NCBI GenBank assembly: GCA_004283105.1
Contig: SHLN01000005.1
Coordinates: 1-28,230, forward strand
Direction: 5' to 3'
Length of the DNA: 28,230 bases
Origin: Acidimicrobiia bacterium
GTDB taxonomy: Bacteria; Actinomycetota; Acidimicrobiia; Spongiisociales; SHLN01
Positions 8,672-15,591 of this stretch are shown here, in pieces. Position 1 is the stretch's first letter, and each line of letters opens with the position of its first letter. The notes under the pieces are model-generated. The model saw nothing but the letters and a program-made list of their open reading frames with translations. It was not told the DNA's origin and did no database searches. Position numbers and translations under genes: made by a program.

Positions 8672-9153
8672 TGACCATACGTCCCCTCCTCGATGGCGAT
8701 CTCGATTCCGTCATCGAGGTCGAAGCCGCCTCTTTTGTCGAGCCCTGGTCCCGGGCACTGTTTGCCGAAGAGATTGCCCAGCCCACCCGGCGATACATCA
8801 CCGCCACCGATGCGGGCTCAGTACTCGGCTATGGCGGCATCATGCTGGTAGGTGAGGACGCCCACGTAGTGACGCTCGCCGTGGAACCCGAGCATCGGGA
8901 GAAGGGCCTGGCGTCACGGTTGTTGATGGCGCTCATCGACATCGCCCGGGCGAACGGAGCGAGGCACCTCACGCTGGAGGTTCGTGAATCCAACACGGCC
9001 GCGCTCGAGTTGTACCGCAAGTTCGGGTTCGAGCCGGCCGGGATTCGCAAGGGGTACTACACCACGGAAGATGCCGTGGTGATGTGGGCGGTCGACATCG
9101 ACTCGGCCGACTACGAAGTTACCCTCGCCCCGATCAGAGCGGAGGCATCGTGA
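8671..9153 (+). CDS. rimI: Ribosomal protein bS18-alanine N-acetyltransferase
   Basis: This is a GNAT-fold acetyltransferase of about 160 residues. The acetyl-CoA-binding region EPEHREKGLASRLLMALI and the RimI signature EVRESNTAALELYRKFGFE are both clear. It transfers acetyl from acetyl-CoA to N-terminal amines; in Escherichia coli the target is ribosomal protein S18, and related actinobacterial enzymes have broader targets. I prefer ATG 8671, which overlaps the tsaB stop (TGATG) and lies 6 nt after a GGAG; an in-frame ATG at 8659 would add four residues. Position between tsaB and tsaD is a widespread arrangement. Confidence 0.93.
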   Translation: MTIRPLLDGDLDSVIEVEAASFVEPWSRALFAEEIAQPTRRYITATDAGSVLGYGGIMLVGEDAHVVTLAVEPEHREKGLASRLLMALIDIARANGARHLTLEVRESNTAALELYRKFGFEPAGIRKGYYTTEDAVVMWAVDIDSADYEVTLAPIRAEAS

Positions 9154-10181
9154 CCGAAACACCCGTGGTCCTCGGGATCGAAACAAGCTGCGACGAGACC
9201 GGTCTCGGGGTTGTCGCCGGGACCGCAATGCGTTCGAACGTACTCGCATCCCAGGTGGAGATCCACGCCCGTTTTGGCGGGGTCGTGCCCGAAGTGGCCG
9301 CCCGGGCCCATGTCGAGGCGGTCAGGCACCTGGCGCATCGGGCGCTGTCGGAGGCCGGTGTACACCAGACCGACCTCGACGGTGTTGCCGCCACTCAGGG
9401 ACCGGGCCTGGTCGGCGCTCTCGTCGTTGGCTTCACATTCGCGAAGTCGCTGGCCTGGGCGCTCGGCAAGCCCTTCATCGGGGTCAATCACATGGAGGGC
9501 CACCTGTTTGCCCCGCTCCTCGGCGACCCGGGGTTCTCGCCGCCGGCGGTCGTGCTGCTCGCCTCCGGCGGCCACAGCCAGGTCGTGCACATGAAGGATT
9601 GGGGGGACTACGAGATCCTCGGATCCACTATCGATGATGCGGCCGGCGAGGCCCTCGATAAGACCGCCCGGTTTCTCGGACTCGGATATCCCGGCGGTCC
9701 GGCCATCGATCGCGAAGCGGAGAACGGTGATCCGACCGCCATTGCCTTCCCGCGAGCTCTTCCCGACCGCCCGTACGACTTCTCGTTCTCCGGTCTCAAG
9801 ACATCACTCATCACCTACGTGCGGGATCACCGTGACGCCGGCACCCTCCCACCGATTCCCGATGTTGCGGCCTCCCTGCAGGAGGCGATCGTCGACGTGT
9901 TGGTGGCCAAGACGTTCAATGCCGTGGATGCCACCGGCGTCAAGGTCGTCGGCGGTGGGGGAGGGGTGATGGCGAACTCTCGTCTGAGGGCTCGACTCCA
10001 GGAGGAAGCAGACAAGCGCGGGGTCACCCTGTTTGTACCACCACGCGACCTCTGCACCGACAACGGCGCCATGATCGCCGTCGTCGGCGCCCACAAACTC
10101 GCCAGAGGCGAAGATACCGGGTACAACGGTGACGTCGATGCGGGGCTCTCGACGCCATTTGTCACTTCTCGGCCGGATTGA
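9150..10181 (+). CDS. tsaD: tRNA threonylcarbamoyltransferase TsaD
   Basis: This 343-residue protein is the catalytic subunit of the t6A enzyme. It has the start GIETSCDETG, the metal-binding histidines in NHMEGH (about His114 and His118), and SGGHS further on, as expected for the Kae1/Gcp family. I chose GTG 9150 because it overlaps the rimI stop as GTGA, follows a GGAGG by 4 nt, and gives the family-standard N-terminus; the upstream extension to 9084 lies wholly inside rimI. It closes the eight-gene operon. An inverted repeat spans its stop codon. Confidence 0.96.
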   Translation: MTETPVVLGIETSCDETGLGVVAGTAMRSNVLASQVEIHARFGGVVPEVAARAHVEAVRHLAHRALSEAGVHQTDLDGVAATQGPGLVGALVVGFTFAKSLAWALGKPFIGVNHMEGHLFAPLLGDPGFSPPAVVLLASGGHSQVVHMKDWGDYEILGSTIDDAAGEALDKTARFLGLGYPGGPAIDREAENGDPTAIAFPRALPDRPYDFSFSGLKTSLITYVRDHRDAGTLPPIPDVAASLQEAIVDVLVAKTFNAVDATGVKVVGGGGGVMANSRLRARLQEEADKRGVTLFVPPRDLCTDNGAMIAVVGAHKLARGEDTGYNGDVDAGLSTPFVTSRPD

Positions 10182-10211
10182 CCAGGTCAAGGATGTAGAG
10201 GGCCGAGAAGT
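10164..10211 (+). other. Inverted repeat across the tsaD stop codon
   Basis: The arms ACTTCTCGGCC (10164-10174) and GGCCGAGAAGT (10201-10211) are a perfect 11-bp match 26 nt apart. The loop holds a smaller stem TTGAC/GTCAA (10178-10190, loop CAG) that includes the TGA. No U-run follows, so this is not a standard intrinsic terminator. It could protect the 3' end of the operon mRNA or slow ribosome release. Confidence 0.75.
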
Positions 10212-10248
10212 CGACTGCTGCCGCCGGATGGCTGGCTGATCGACGCCC

Positions 10249-10263
10249 GGCGCCGCCGGCGCC
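10249..10263. other. GC-rich hairpin, GGCGCC arms, GCC loop
   Basis: Two GGCGCC arms are separated by GCC in the tsaD-groES spacer. The stem is very stable but has no T-run immediately after it; a short run of T (gttttcctgttt) occurs about 17 nt later. It may contribute to ending transcription of the upstream operon. Confidence 0.5.
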
Positions 10264-10292
10264 AGGCCCAGGGAAACCACGTTTTCCTGTTT

Positions 10293-10334
10293 GAGCTAGG
10301 AACAAGGAACTAGCAACTAGCAACCAAAAACGCG
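10293..10334 (+). repeat. Degenerate heptamer array, unit GAACTAG/CAACTAG
   Basis: Successive 7-bp units read GAGCTAG, GAACAAG, GAACTAG, CAACTAG, CAACCAA and AAACGCG. The array ends 9 bp before the first CIRCE operator of groESL. The period is clear in the middle units and fades at the edges. Confidence 0.75.
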
Positions 10335-10343
10335 AAAAACTAC

Positions 10344-10370
10344 TTAGCACTCGCGCGTATTGAGTGCTAT
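10344..10370 (+). promoter_or_regulatory. CIRCE operator 1 (HrcA site)
   Basis: TTAGCACTC, 9 nt, then GAGTGCTAT: eight of nine positions in the right arm match the consensus TTAGCACTC-N9-GAGTGCTAA. HrcA repressor binds this element and releases it on heat stress. The right arm runs into TATCTT (10368-10373), a possible -10 box, so HrcA would cover the promoter. Confidence 0.95.
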
Positions 10371-10372
10371 CT

Positions 10373-10399
10373 TTAGCGCTCGTAAGTATCGAGTGCTAA
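10373..10399 (+). promoter_or_regulatory. CIRCE operator 2 (HrcA site)
   Basis: TTAGCGCTC, 9 nt, then GAGTGCTAA: one mismatch in the left arm, perfect right arm. It starts two bases after operator 1 and ends two bases before the GGAGGGG ribosome binding site of groES. Two adjacent CIRCE elements imply tight repression at normal temperature. hrcA itself is not in the window. Confidence 0.95.
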
Positions 10400-10413
10400 A
10401 GGAGGGGAACCGC

Positions 10414-10701
10414 ATGAAGCTGAAGCCATTGGGCGACCGCATCATCGTAAAACCCAAAGAAGACGACACCTCAACCACCCCGTCGGGTCTCGTGATTCCC
10501 GACACCGCCAAGGAAAAGCCCCAGCTGGGCGACGTTCTTGCCGTTGGCCCTGGCGAGTTCCAGGACGGGGACCGTATTCCGCTGGACGTGAAAGAAGGCG
10601 ACGTTGTCGTCTACTCGAAGTACGGCGGCACCGAGATCAAATTCGAAGGCCAGGACTTTTTGATCCTGTCCGCCCGCGATGTGCTCGCGGTCATCGGCTA
10701 G
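10414..10701 (+). CDS. groES: Co-chaperonin GroES
   Basis: This 95-residue protein (MKLKPLGDRIIVKP...) has the full GroES length and ends with the typical FLILSARDVLAVIG. The central mobile loop is the Ser/Thr/Gly segment around residues 18-27. It caps the GroEL ring and closes the folding chamber. The start is ATG 10414, 6 nt after GGAGGGG; a TTG at 10360 in the same frame lies inside the CIRCE operator and is not a real start. groEL follows after 12 bp. Confidence 0.98.
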   Translation: MKLKPLGDRIIVKPKEDDTSTTPSGLVIPDTAKEKPQLGDVLAVGPGEFQDGDRIPLDVKEGDVVVYSKYGGTEIKFEGQDFLILSARDVLAVIG

Positions 10702-10713
10702 GAGAAGAGAAAC

Positions 10714-12345
10714 ATGGCAGCCAAGACAATTCAATTCGACGAGGACGCGCGGCATTCGCTGCAGTCCGGTGTCGACCAGTTGGCGGATACCGTCAAGGTC
10801 ACGCTTGGGCCCAAGGGTCGGAACGTGCTCATCGAGAAGAAGTGGGGCGCACCCACCATCACCAATGACGGTGTAACCATCGCCAAGGAAATCGAGTTGG
10901 AGGACCCGTGGCAGAACATGGGTGCCCAGCTCGCCAAGGAAGTCGCCAACAAGACGAACGACGTCGCCGGTGACGGAACCACGACGGCAACGGTGCTCGC
11001 CCAGGCGATGGTCCGCGAAGGCCTCCGCTATGTGGCCGCCGGCGCCAACCCGATGGAGCTCAAGCGCGGCATCGAGCAGGCCGTCGAGGCTTCGGTCGGC
11101 TTCCTCATGGACGAGGCCGAGCCGGTCGGTGCCACCGACAAGGACAAGATCGCCTACGTCGCCTCCAACTCGGCGGCAGACGAGGCGGTGGGTGACCGCA
11201 TTGCCGAGGCGCTCGCCAAGGTCGGCAACGAGGGTGTCATCACCGTCGAGGACAGCCAGACCTTCGGGGTGGAGCTGGAATTCACCGAGGGCATGCAGTT
11301 CGACAAGGGCTACATCTCTCCGTACTTCATCACCGACGCCGATCGCCAGGAAGCGGTGCTCGAGGACCCGTACATCCTCATCGCCAACCAGAAGATCACT
11401 GCTGTGCAGGATCTGCTCCCGGTGCTCGAGAAGGTCATGCAGTCGGGCAAGCCACTCTTGATCATTGCTGAGGATCTCGAGGGCGAGGCCCTCGCCACAC
11501 TGGTCGTGAACAAGATCCGTGGCACGTTCGCCTCGGCAGCCGTCAAGGCTCCCGGATTCGGCGAACGCCGCAAGGCGATGCTCCAGGACATCGCGATTCT
11601 GACGGGTTCGACGGTGATCAGCGAGGAAGTTGGTCTCAAGCTCGAGAACGCATCCCTCGAGCTGCTCGGTACCGCCCGCAAGGTGGTCATCAGCAAGGAC
11701 AACACCACGATCGTGGAAGGCGACGGCAAGAAGGCCGACGTCGAGGCACGCGTGGCGCAGATCCGCCGTGAGATCGAGAACAGCGACTCGGACTGGGATC
11801 GTGAGAAGCTCGCCGAGCGTCTTGCCAAGCTGGCCGGTGGCGTTGCCATCATCAAGGTCGGCGCGGCCACCGAGGTCGAGCTCAAGGAGCGCAAGCACCG
11901 CATCGAGGACGCCATCCAGGCGACCAGGGCGGCCGTCGAGGAGGGAATCCTCCCCGGTGGCGGCGTTTCGCTGCTCCGTTCCGGCGCTGCGATCGAGAAG
12001 CTCCGCGGCGGAACCGACGATGAGAAGGCCGGTCGTCAGATCGTTCTCAAGTCGCTCGAAAGCCCGTTGCGGCAGATCTCGGTCAATGCCGGCTACGAAG
12101 GCGGCGTGATCGTCGAGCACGTGAAGGCTCAGAATGGCAAGGAGGGCTTCAACGCCCAGACCGGCGTGTATGAGGACCTCATGAAGGCCGGGGTCATTGA
12201 CCCCGCCAAGGTGACCCGTTCGACGCTGCAGAATGCGGCATCGATCGCCGGACTCCTCATCACCACCGAGGCCATCGTGGCCGAGGAGGAGGAAGACGCG
12301 CCTCCCGCCATGCCGGGCGGCGGCGACATGCACGGAATGATGTAA
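10714..12345 (+). CDS. groL: Chaperonin GroEL
   Basis: This 543-residue 60-kDa chaperonin has the ATP-binding sequences TLGPKGRNV, TNDGVTIAKEI and DVAGDGTTTATVLAQ, the apical domain, and a Gly/Met-rich tail ending GGGDMHGMM. That tail is the housekeeping type; a His-rich tail would have pointed to a second, specialised copy. An AGGAG site precedes the ATG. It is expressed with groES under the two CIRCE elements and ends in a hairpin plus an intrinsic terminator. Confidence 0.98.
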   Translation: MAAKTIQFDEDARHSLQSGVDQLADTVKVTLGPKGRNVLIEKKWGAPTITNDGVTIAKEIELEDPWQNMGAQLAKEVANKTNDVAGDGTTTATVLAQAMVREGLRYVAAGANPMELKRGIEQAVEASVGFLMDEAEPVGATDKDKIAYVASNSAADEAVGDRIAEALAKVGNEGVITVEDSQTFGVELEFTEGMQFDKGYISPYFITDADRQEAVLEDPYILIANQKITAVQDLLPVLEKVMQSGKPLLIIAEDLEGEALATLVVNKIRGTFASAAVKAPGFGERRKAMLQDIAILTGSTVISEEVGLKLENASLELLGTARKVVISKDNTTIVEGDGKKADVEARVAQIRREIENSDSDWDREKLAERLAKLAGGVAIIKVGAATEVELKERKHRIEDAIQATRAAVEEGILPGGGVSLLRSGAAIEKLRGGTDDEKAGRQIVLKSLESPLRQISVNAGYEGGVIVEHVKAQNGKEGFNAQTGVYEDLMKAGVIDPAKVTRSTLQNAASIAGLLITTEAIVAEEEEDAPPAMPGGGDMHGMM

Positions 12346-12360
12346 GCAGCGGAGCTGCTT
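12344..12360 (+). other. Hairpin overlapping the groEL stop codon
   Basis: AAGCAGC and GCTGCTT form a perfect 7-bp stem with a GGA loop. The left arm includes the last two bases of the TAA stop (12343-12345). It precedes the true terminator by 15 nt and may stabilise the mRNA 3' end. Confidence 0.7.
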
Positions 12361-12374
12361 CTAAAACCGGGACT

Positions 12375-12400
12375 GGGGCGCCGCAAGGCGCCTCTTTTCT
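12375..12400 (+). terminator. Intrinsic terminator of groESL
   Basis: Two GGCGCC arms (12377-12382 and 12387-12392) flank a GCAA tetraloop. G·U and G-C pairs extend the stem to 8 bp. It is followed by a T-rich tract TCTTTTCTT. This is the clearest Rho-independent terminator on the plus strand. Confidence 0.88.
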
Positions 12401-12413
12401 TGTGTGCTTTCTC

Positions 12414-12500
12414 GCTACCCGCCTCCCGCTGCCCGCTTCCCGCCGGAAGGCGCCACGCCCCCTCTGAGCGGGCAGCCGGTAGCGGGTAGCGGGTAGCGAC
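12414..12500. repeat. Paired inverted heptamer arrays, units GCTACCC and GGGTAGC
   Basis: The left arm runs GCTACCC, GCCTCCC, GCTGCCC, GCTTCCC (12414-12441). The right arm runs GAGCGGG, CAGCCGG, then TAGCGGG twice and TAGCGAC (12466-12500). The two arms are complementary in sense, so the element is a long imperfect inverted repeat with a short loop. It lies between the convergent 3' ends of groEL and the O-antigen-ligase-like gene. Confidence 0.9.
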
Positions 12501-12540
12501 CGACTCAGCGAGTTCGCGTCGTTGGAAGGGCCCCCGGGTT

Positions 12541-14088
12541 CTACTCTTCCGAATCGTCCGCCAGAAGCTCATCGAAGCCCTTCACCACCTGCTGCAGATC
12601 CTCGTCTAGATCGAGAGAGGGATGGGCCGGGCTGATGGGGCGTCCTTCTTGCAGCAGGAGCCAGTCGAAGTCACCTTCACCCCTGCCGCGACGGCTGCGT
12701 CGCCGGCGGCTGCCGACAGATCGGGCCCCGATGCCGAGGACGGCTCCGGCCCCGAACAGGGTCCAGACGAGGACGCCGACCTGGGGGCCTTCCAGCGTGG
12801 GATCGAAGAAGGCATTCGCGAGGATGGCACCCATGGACAACATGAGCCAGAACGCCAGGCTGGCCCGGCGGTCTTCACCGAGCTCACGGAACTGGCGGCG
12901 GGCTCGAATCAAGCTGATGTACCAGCTTGCGAACATGGCCACCCAGAGAGCGCTTCCGACTACCCCCATCCGGGCCAGAACCGAGAGGTGGGAGTTGTGA
13001 GGATTCCGGAGCGGAATCGAGTTGCTCAGATCGACCGAGTCGTAGCGGAGGGCCACGTTCTCGCCGAATCCAAACCCGGTCAGGATCCGTTCGGTTCTGA
13101 ACACATCGTCAATGACGAGCCCCCACAGGTTGAGTCGCCATTGGGTCGTGTTGTCGAAGCGGGTGCCCGAGGTCGCCTCATCGGTGACCGACTGGATGTT
13201 CTCAACTACCTGCTCGACCGACAGTTCTCGCCGATCGAGCTGAAACTTGACGTCGAGGGCGGCGGCGAGGATCCCGAGCATGACCGCGAGCACCATGACC
13301 CCCACCATGACGCCGCGGGAGTGACGGGCCACTACGAAGACGATCGTGAGGATCAGGAAGGCCGCGAGGAAGCCGCCCCGACTCTGGGTCCCCGCCCCCA
13401 GGACGAGGAGCAGACCGAGCAGGGTGAAGCCGGTTGCCCGGCGGCGCAGCTCCTTCGATGCCGACGGTCCGATGACGAGGAGCAGGAATGCCAGGGCAAT
13501 GGCCACATTCACGGCGATGTTTGCCGTCTTGTGGGCCGTCACCCGGGTTCTCGAGTCGGGGATCCGTGGACCGATCGACGCCTGCGCTAGCGCTAGGCGC
13601 ATGATCAAGATGATGAAGAAGACGGGGATGAAGCGGGTGAGACGATCGACGGCCTCGTCCCATAGCTCGGGCCGATAGAGCAGCAGCACCCCCGAGATGA
13701 GCGCAAACACCCCGTAGTACCAAAGGGCGCTGTCCCGGATCGCATTGATGCCCCAGTTGCTGTAGCCCTCGAAGGCAAGTGCGAAGCCCCACGCCATGTA
13801 CAGCATGAGAAGCTGGATCGGCCGGCTGATCCGGATGAATCGGCCGAGATGGGGGGTCTGGATGATCACCCACAGCCCGAACACAAGGGCGATCTCTCCT
13901 ACGAAGATGGGCGTTCCCGGGACGTGAATCCAGGCGAACGTCCGGTCGAAGAGCAGATAACCGACCAGGACCACCGCCATCACCCGGGTGAGGAGGAGGA
14001 AGTTGTGGTCCAGTCGGCGTCCGGAAAACGACCGCCGGGAACGTGGCGGGATGTAGACCGGAGGTGGGGATGGGGCTTGAGTACTCAT
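12541..14088 (-). CDS. O-antigen ligase-like (Wzy_C) membrane protein
   Basis: This 515-residue protein has about ten hydrophobic segments. After a run of transmembrane helices comes TQSRGGFLAAFLILTIVFVV, then a large extracytoplasmic loop with WRLNLWGLVIDD, GFGFGENVA and RNPHNSHLSVLARMG. The RG-containing helix and the HNSHL motif in the big loop are characteristic of the O-antigen ligase / Wzy polymerase family. The C-terminal 100 residues are a charged cytoplasmic tail with an Arg cluster (VGSRRRRSRRGRGEG). It probably joins or polymerises lipid-linked glycans at the membrane; an actinobacterium has no LPS, so the product would be a surface polysaccharide. No glycosyltransferase genes are adjacent, and the substrate is unknown. 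Confidence 0.85.
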   Translation of the reverse strand: MSTQAPSPPPVYIPPRSRRSFSGRRLDHNFLLLTRVMAVVLVGYLLFDRTFAWIHVPGTPIFVGEIALVFGLWVIIQTPHLGRFIRISRPIQLLMLYMAWGFALAFEGYSNWGINAIRDSALWYYGVFALISGVLLLYRPELWDEAVDRLTRFIPVFFIILIMRLALAQASIGPRIPDSRTRVTAHKTANIAVNVAIALAFLLLVIGPSASKELRRRATGFTLLGLLLVLGAGTQSRGGFLAAFLILTIVFVVARHSRGVMVGVMVLAVMLGILAAALDVKFQLDRRELSVEQVVENIQSVTDEATSGTRFDNTTQWRLNLWGLVIDDVFRTERILTGFGFGENVALRYDSVDLSNSIPLRNPHNSHLSVLARMGVVGSALWVAMFASWYISLIRARRQFRELGEDRRASLAFWLMLSMGAILANAFFDPTLEGPQVGVLVWTLFGAGAVLGIGARSVGSRRRRSRRGRGEGDFDWLLLQEGRPISPAHPSLDLDEDLQQVVKGFDELLADDSEE

Positions 14089-14196
14089 TGGACGCGCCGG
14101 ATCATCGTATCGACAATGCCGATGTCTATTGACTGTCGGTAGCGGGTGTGAGCGCCTTGAGGCCTCCGGTCGGTCCCGCGGCGGAGAGCCAACTCC

Positions 14197-14793
14197 TCAG
14201 GCCGTGAGCCAGCCAGCCTCGACATATTCCGGCTGCCGGGCGAAGAACTCGTTTTCGAGCAGCCCCCAGATCGAATGATCGATCCACTCATCGTTTATCT
14301 GCAGTTCCTCCCTGAGGAGGCCTTCCCGGGTGAATCCAAGCTTCTCGGCCACCCGCTCGCTTCCCCGATTGCCGGCCGCGATGCGCAGCACCACGCGATG
14401 GAGACCCAGCTCGTGGAATGCCACCTCGAGGATCCGGGCCGTTGCCTCGGTGGCCACGTTCTTGCGGGTCTCGCTCGAGCGAATCCAGTAGCCGACCTCC
14501 CCGACCCGGGACTGTCGGGAGATGTACCAGACGGAGACATTGCCGACGTGGAATCCTGGATTGTCGAGGTACCGGATGGTGAAGTCGAATGCCCGGCCCT
14601 CGCCCCACGCCGAAACCGAGTCGCGCAGGAAGACGAGGGCATCGCGCCGACCGTATCCGGCATGGGCCCACGGCAGCCACTTCGTGAGATCGGGCAGAGA
14701 GTCGGCGGCCGCGTCTACGAGGGAGTCGAGGTCACGACGGCGAAACGGCCGCAGCTCGAGGCGGGGACTGAAGCGGGGACCCCCCGTGAGCAT
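14197..14793 (-). CDS. GNAT acetyltransferase, RimJ/RimL type
   Basis: This protein of about 198 residues starts RFSPRLELRPFRRRDLDSLVDAA and contains VGEVGYWIRSSETRKNVATEA, HELGLHRVVLRIAAGNRGSERVAEKLGFTREG, the standard order of the RimJ/RimL-like N-acetyltransferases that modify ribosomal protein or amino-acid amines. ATG 14793 is preceded at 7 nt by a G-rich AGGGGGGAG, so I prefer it; a TTG at 14850 and ATGs at 14844 and 14826 would add up to 19 residues without similarity, and that extension would reach into a heptamer array. It is followed 108 bp later by the O-antigen-ligase-like gene on the same strand. The substrate is not predictable. Confidence 0.88.
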   Translation of the reverse strand: MLTGGPRFSPRLELRPFRRRDLDSLVDAAADSLPDLTKWLPWAHAGYGRRDALVFLRDSVSAWGEGRAFDFTIRYLDNPGFHVGNVSVWYISRQSRVGEVGYWIRSSETRKNVATEATARILEVAFHELGLHRVVLRIAAGNRGSERVAEKLGFTREGLLREELQINDEWIDHSIWGLLENEFFARQPEYVEAGWLTA

Positions 14794-14845
14794 TCCGGGG
14801 CTCCCCCCTGACTGAGGTCTGGGCATCGATGAAGCATATTCCATC

Positions 14846-14880
14846 GTCAACGGTCAACGGTCAACGGTCAACGGTCCAAG
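14846..14880 (+). repeat. Heptamer array, unit GTCAACG (4 perfect copies)
   Basis: Four perfect GTCAACG units are followed by GTCCAAG. The same unit occurs again at 25573-25600, more than 10 kb away. The array lies about 53 bp upstream of the preferred acetyltransferase start (minus strand). Confidence 0.95.
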
Positions 14881-14890
14881 CCAGATGGTT

Positions 14891-14905
14891 CCCGAGTCTC
14901 TCGGG
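14891..14905. other. Perfect hairpin CCCGAG/CTCGGG, TCT loop
   Basis: This is a 6-bp perfect stem with a 3-nt loop in the divergent spacer between the acetyltransferase and the NUDIX gene. There is no T-run. It belongs to the group of triloop hairpins seen in these spacers. Confidence 0.55.
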
Positions 14906-14996
14906 CTGCTCGCTGTCCTTGGCCCCCGGCAAGAAGCAACACCCTTGTCGTCGATCCGGGGAACCCTCGAGGTGCCTCTCGCCACCGGGCCTGATT

Positions 14997-15024
14997 GGCC
15001 GGTGGCCGGTGGCCGGCGGCCGAA
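14997..15024 (+). repeat. Heptamer array, unit GGCCGGT
   Basis: The units are GGCCGGT, GGCCGGT, GGCCGGC and GGCCGAA. The array ends 7 bp before the candidate -10 box of the NUDIX gene. Confidence 0.85.
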
Positions 15025-15031
15025 GAAGCCG

Positions 15032-15037
15032 TAGGCT
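15032..15037 (+). promoter_or_regulatory. Candidate -10 box (TAGGCT) of the NUDIX gene
   Basis: TAGGCT fits TAnnnT and ends 8 nt before the ATG at 15046, which has no Shine-Dalgarno sequence. The arrangement matches the other proposed leaderless starts in this window. Confidence 0.45.
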
Positions 15038-15045
15038 TCGTCGCT

Positions 15046-15591
15046 ATGGCTTCGCTTTGGGACACGCTCACCGACTTGCCCTCCGACCACGTTGGGCCGC
15101 ATGATCCGACCGCGGCTGTGCTGGTTCCACTGTTTGAGGACGATGATGGGATCGTTCGAGTCGTGATCACCAAGCGTCCGGATCACATGCCATCCCATCC
15201 GGGCCAGCTGGCGTTTCCGGGCGGAAAGATCGATCCGGTCGACACGTCGGTACTGGCGGCTGCACTCCGTGAAGCGGACGAGGAGGTGGGGATTCAGGCC
15301 CATCAAGTCACCCCGCTCGGCTTCCTCGAACCCGTGTCGACCAACCGGTTTGACGTCGTAGTCGCACCGGTGGTCGGACGCCTTGCCGGAGTTCCCCGCC
15401 TCGTTCCCGATCCGGCAGAGGTCGCCTCCACCATGGTCCCGCCGCTCCACCATTTTCTCAATGAGGAGCGGTGGCGCACCGAGAACTGGTCCGGTCACGA
15501 GCTCTGGTTCATCGAGGTGGAGGGCGAGGTGCTGTGGGGCGCCTCCGCCGCCATCATGCGGTCCTTGCTCGGAGTCGTCAGAGGGCGGTGA
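15046..15591 (+). CDS. NUDIX hydrolase, coenzyme A pyrophosphatase type
   Basis: This 181-residue protein carries ITKRPDHMPSHPGQLAFPGG, the extra upstream signature of the CoA pyrophosphatase (NudL/CoAse) subgroup. It is followed by the NUDIX box GGKIDPVDTSVLAAALREADEEVGI, whose READEE residues bind the metal; the box has Asp where the consensus first Glu is usual. It probably splits CoA or oxidised CoA into 4'-phosphopantetheine and 3',5'-ADP. The open frame begins at 14995, but that part lies in repeats, so I start at ATG 15046 just after the TAGGCT box. Its 3' end overlaps the converging DUF554 gene by 14 bp. Confidence 0.9.
   Translation: MASLWDTLTDLPSDHVGPHDPTAAVLVPLFEDDDGIVRVVITKRPDHMPSHPGQLAFPGGKIDPVDTSVLAAALREADEEVGIQAHQVTPLGFLEPVSTNRFDVVVAPVVGRLAGVPRLVPDPAEVASTMVPPLHHFLNEERWRTENWSGHELWFIEVEGEVLWGASAAIMRSLLGVVRGR

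Noticed and set aside
10360..10413. Upstream extension of groES to a TTG
   Set aside because: It lies within the CIRCE operators, and the ATG at 10414 has a good ribosome binding site and the standard N-terminus.
10471..12333. 620-codon open frame antisense to groEL
   Set aside because: It mirrors groEL exactly, has no start signal and low-complexity His/Asp/Leu-rich composition. Long antisense frames on groEL are a codon-bias effect in high-GC genomes.
12622..13590. 322-codon plus-strand frame over the O-antigen-ligase-like gene
   Set aside because: Highly acidic, Gly/Asp/Glu-rich mirror of a membrane protein gene; no motif or ribosome binding site.
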